Shown: positions 4,051 through 5,618 of the stretch, in pieces
How the letters are laid out: each line of letters opens with the position of its first letter
How positions within the stretch are numbered: the first letter of the stretch is position 1
Assembly (NCBI GenBank): GCA_902778985.1
Contig: CACYZS010000132.1
Coordinates: 1-5,618, forward strand
Reading direction: 5' to 3'
DNA length: 5,618 nucleotides
Source of the DNA: an uncultured Ruminococcus sp.
GTDB taxonomy: Bacteria > Bacillota > Clostridia > Oscillospirales > CAG-272
Made by a program: the position numbers and the translations under genes
The notes under the pieces: generated by a model
The model's database searches: none
Told to the model about the DNA's origin: nothing
Seen by the model: only the letters and a program-made list of their open reading frames with translations

Positions 4051-5430
4051 ATGAAGAAACTCACGCTTGCTCTCGCACTGATTCTGTGTCTTGCTCTGTG
4101 TGTCTTCGCGTTTGCGTCCTGCGACAAGGGCGGCAAGAAAGACACGAGCACGACCGGCACCGACGCCGCCCCCGCGGGCTCCACGGCAACCGACCCCGTC
4201 CCCGGCGGCACCACCGCGCACGTCCACATCCCCGCCGACGACTTCTCGATCGACGAGGAAGCGACCTGCACCTACCCGGGATCGAAGTCCAAGCACTGCA
4301 CCGTGTGTGACGCGATCATCCCCGAGACCGTCGAGGAGATCCCGCAACTCGATCACACCCCCGATACCGAGTACTCGACCATCTCCGATCCGACCTGTAT
4401 CGCAGTCGGATACGAGGGAAAAATCTGCACCGTCTGCGGCGAGATCATCGAATCGACGATCGTAGAGATCCCTGCCGATCCTACCGCGCACAATGTTGAA
4501 GAATGGTCTGCTACCCCGACGCTGCTGAACCCCTCGGTCAACGCGACGGGCGAATGCTCGATCTGCCACCAGAACGTTCCCAAGACGCTCGTCTACGAGC
4601 CGCCGATCAAGACGTTCACGAGTTCCGGGGTGAAGTACAAGCCCACTACGGTCACCTTGGGCGACGTCCGCGGCGAAGACAAGCACTTCTATCCGACCGA
4701 TACGGATCAGGACGGCAACGATCTTTACGTTGAGTTCAATATCCTCTGGAACGAGACGTTTGTGAACTTTGACGCCTCCTACATGATCGGATCGGTTGGC
4801 GGTAAACCGTTCTTCTTCCTGTCCCCGGCCCCCGGCGCCAAGTACGCCGACTCTAAGTTCGCCGGCACGTTCGAGTGGATGGGACATTTCGAGATTCCGA
4901 TCTCGGACAGCGAGGTGACCACCCCTGCCACGATGTGCGGCGCGTCGGACAACTTCTCCGACTATCCGAACATTGCCGGCACCGATGAGGAACATCCCGA
5001 ATACGGCTGGCACCGTATGGGCATCCGGATCCATATGGAACTGCTCGACGGCAAAACGGGTGAGAATCTGTCCGACTATATCCAGTTCTCGACCATTTTC
5101 GTCGACGGCGTTGCGCTCTGCAAACTCTCCACCAACGCTGAAGGTCTTGCGAACGACCAAACCAAACTGTTCAACGCAGAATCCGACGGCGGCACCGGCG
5201 TCGTATACAGCGATATGGACGAGAATACGGTCGTTCCGTTCGAGATCTCCACTGCGAAGGCGAAAGGTGATACGAAGATTTACATTGCGGTCGACGAGAT
5301 CTCCGTCACCTGCGGCAAGGGCTTCGTGATGCCGGTTGAGAAGGTCGCGGCTCCCACCGCTGCTACCTACGAAGTGGAGGAAGGCGTGAACGTCACCTCG
5401 ACCGTCTGGTTCAAACTTGCTGAGAACTAA
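4051..5430 (+). CDS. Surface lipoprotein with cysteine-ribbon repeats and beta-sandwich-type module
   Basis: ATG with AAGGAG (4038-4043) 7 bases upstream; 459 residues. The signal has K2-K3, a hydrophobic core and an F-A-S-C lipobox with C24, so the mature protein should be lipid-anchored outside the membrane. A Thr/Pro/Ala/Gly-rich linker (about 31-56) is followed by three repeats of about 43-45 residues starting at H57/H59, H102 and H147. Repeats 1 and 2 carry T-C-(9)-C-x-x-C (C73, C83, C86; C116, C126, C129); repeat 3 keeps only C-x-x-C (C169, C172). Such repeats are common in clostridial surface proteins; metal binding is unproven. From about 195 to 425 is the shared module: KHFYP (211-215), GNDLYVEF (222-229), ILWN (231-234), YGWHR (318-322), V-D-G (351-353) and a late strand with C421. 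No catalytic motif is recognised. Unlike its two paralogues in the window, it has no 43-residue peptide gene behind it. Confidence 0.92.
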   Translation: MKKLTLALALILCLALCVFAFASCDKGGKKDTSTTGTDAAPAGSTATDPVPGGTTAHVHIPADDFSIDEEATCTYPGSKSKHCTVCDAIIPETVEEIPQLDHTPDTEYSTISDPTCIAVGYEGKICTVCGEIIESTIVEIPADPTAHNVEEWSATPTLLNPSVNATGECSICHQNVPKTLVYEPPIKTFTSSGVKYKPTTVTLGDVRGEDKHFYPTDTDQDGNDLYVEFNILWNETFVNFDASYMIGSVGGKPFFFLSPAPGAKYADSKFAGTFEWMGHFEIPISDSEVTTPATMCGASDNFSDYPNIAGTDEEHPEYGWHRMGIRIHMELLDGKTGENLSDYIQFSTIFVDGVALCKLSTNAEGLANDQTKLFNAESDGGTGVVYSDMDENTVVPFEISTAKAKGDTKIYIAVDEISVTCGKGFVMPVEKVAAPTAATYEVEEGVNVTSTVWFKLAEN

Positions 5431-5498
5431 GAGTATTTAACGAAATAAAGCGGTTTTACAGCAGTTTTTTTCCTCATTCCTCCTTTCCCCCCTAAACG

Positions 5499-5532
5499 GG
5501 GTGCAGGGGCTCGTCCCCTGCACCCTTTTCTT
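5499..5532 (+). terminator. Intrinsic terminator of the lipoprotein gene
   Basis: A perfect 11-bp stem GGGTGCAGGGG (5499-5509) / CCCCTGCACCC (5515-5525) with loop CTCGT is followed by TTTTCTT. It lies 68 bases after the stop codon. Its palindromic GC-rich style resembles the intergenic repeats, so it may be a repeat that serves as a terminator. Confidence 0.85.
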
Positions 5533-5563
5533 GTTTGACGCGCGATCGACGGCGACAGGATAA

Positions 5564-5587
5564 GGTGACGCGAAGCGACGGACGGGG
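5564..5587. repeat. Partial palindromic repeat related to 1271-1297
   Basis: GGTG, a small CGC-gaa-GCG hairpin (5569-5577), then CGGACGGGG. The order matches GGTG, hairpin, CGGAAGGGG at 1271-1297, with a different hairpin between. The last 86 bases of the window otherwise show no gene. Confidence 0.45.
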
Positions 5588-5618
5588 TGTTCCGTTGTAT
5601 CTTTCCCGCCGCTCCCGA

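Noticed and set aside
3859..5160. Reverse-strand open frame of 433 residues
   Set aside because: It is antisense to the lipoprotein gene and its promoter; Val/Arg/Gly/Asp-rich composition without domain pattern.
5464..5470. Terminator at the T-run before 5499
   Set aside because: Seven T residues are present but no stem of useful length precedes them.
5431..5498. A third 43-residue peptide gene behind the lipoprotein
   Set aside because: No ATG, ribosome site or similar coding sequence is present before the terminator at 5499.

Overview
The window looks like a piece of an uncultured, GC-rich Clostridia genome (Bacillota, probably gut or rumen). The evidence is AAGGAGG-type ribosome binding sites, sigma-A-like promoters, Gram-positive-style signal peptides and lipoboxes, cysteine-ribbon repeats typical of clostridial surface proteins, and intergenic DNA full of small palindromic repeats. 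This placement is inferred from style; no marker gene is present. All supported genes are on the + strand.

Layout: (1) 2-457 is the 3' end of a gene for a secreted beta-sandwich-type protein, followed after 30 bp by a 43-residue peptide gene (488-619) and a strong intrinsic terminator (663-697). (2) An independent unit has a near-consensus promoter (713-742), a leader hairpin, a 54-residue lipoprotein gene (800-964) and a terminator (1070-1097). (3) About 1.1 kb without genes (965-2107) is packed with hairpin repeats: an inverted pair, two copies of a 29-bp element, and two arrays of hairpins in which separators are constant while stems vary and stay self-complementary. (4) A promoter (1988-2016) drives a 503-residue secreted protein (2108-3619), followed after 33 bp by a second 43-residue peptide gene (3653-3784). 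(5) A closely matching promoter block (3862-3958) drives a 459-residue lipoprotein (4051-5430) that ends at a terminator (5499-5532) and has no peptide gene behind it.

The three large proteins are paralogues. They share a C-terminal module with YGWHR, a [I/V]DG strand and a late strand before the C-terminus, but differ in the N-terminal half and in the mode of export. The two peptides are identical at 30 of 43 positions (30 of the first 38), and their last five residues all differ. The repeated pair 'large exported protein plus 43-residue peptide' is the most system-like feature here. Its function is unknown. The peptides could be RiPP-like precursors, small partners of the large protein, or something else, and no maturation or transport gene lies in the window.
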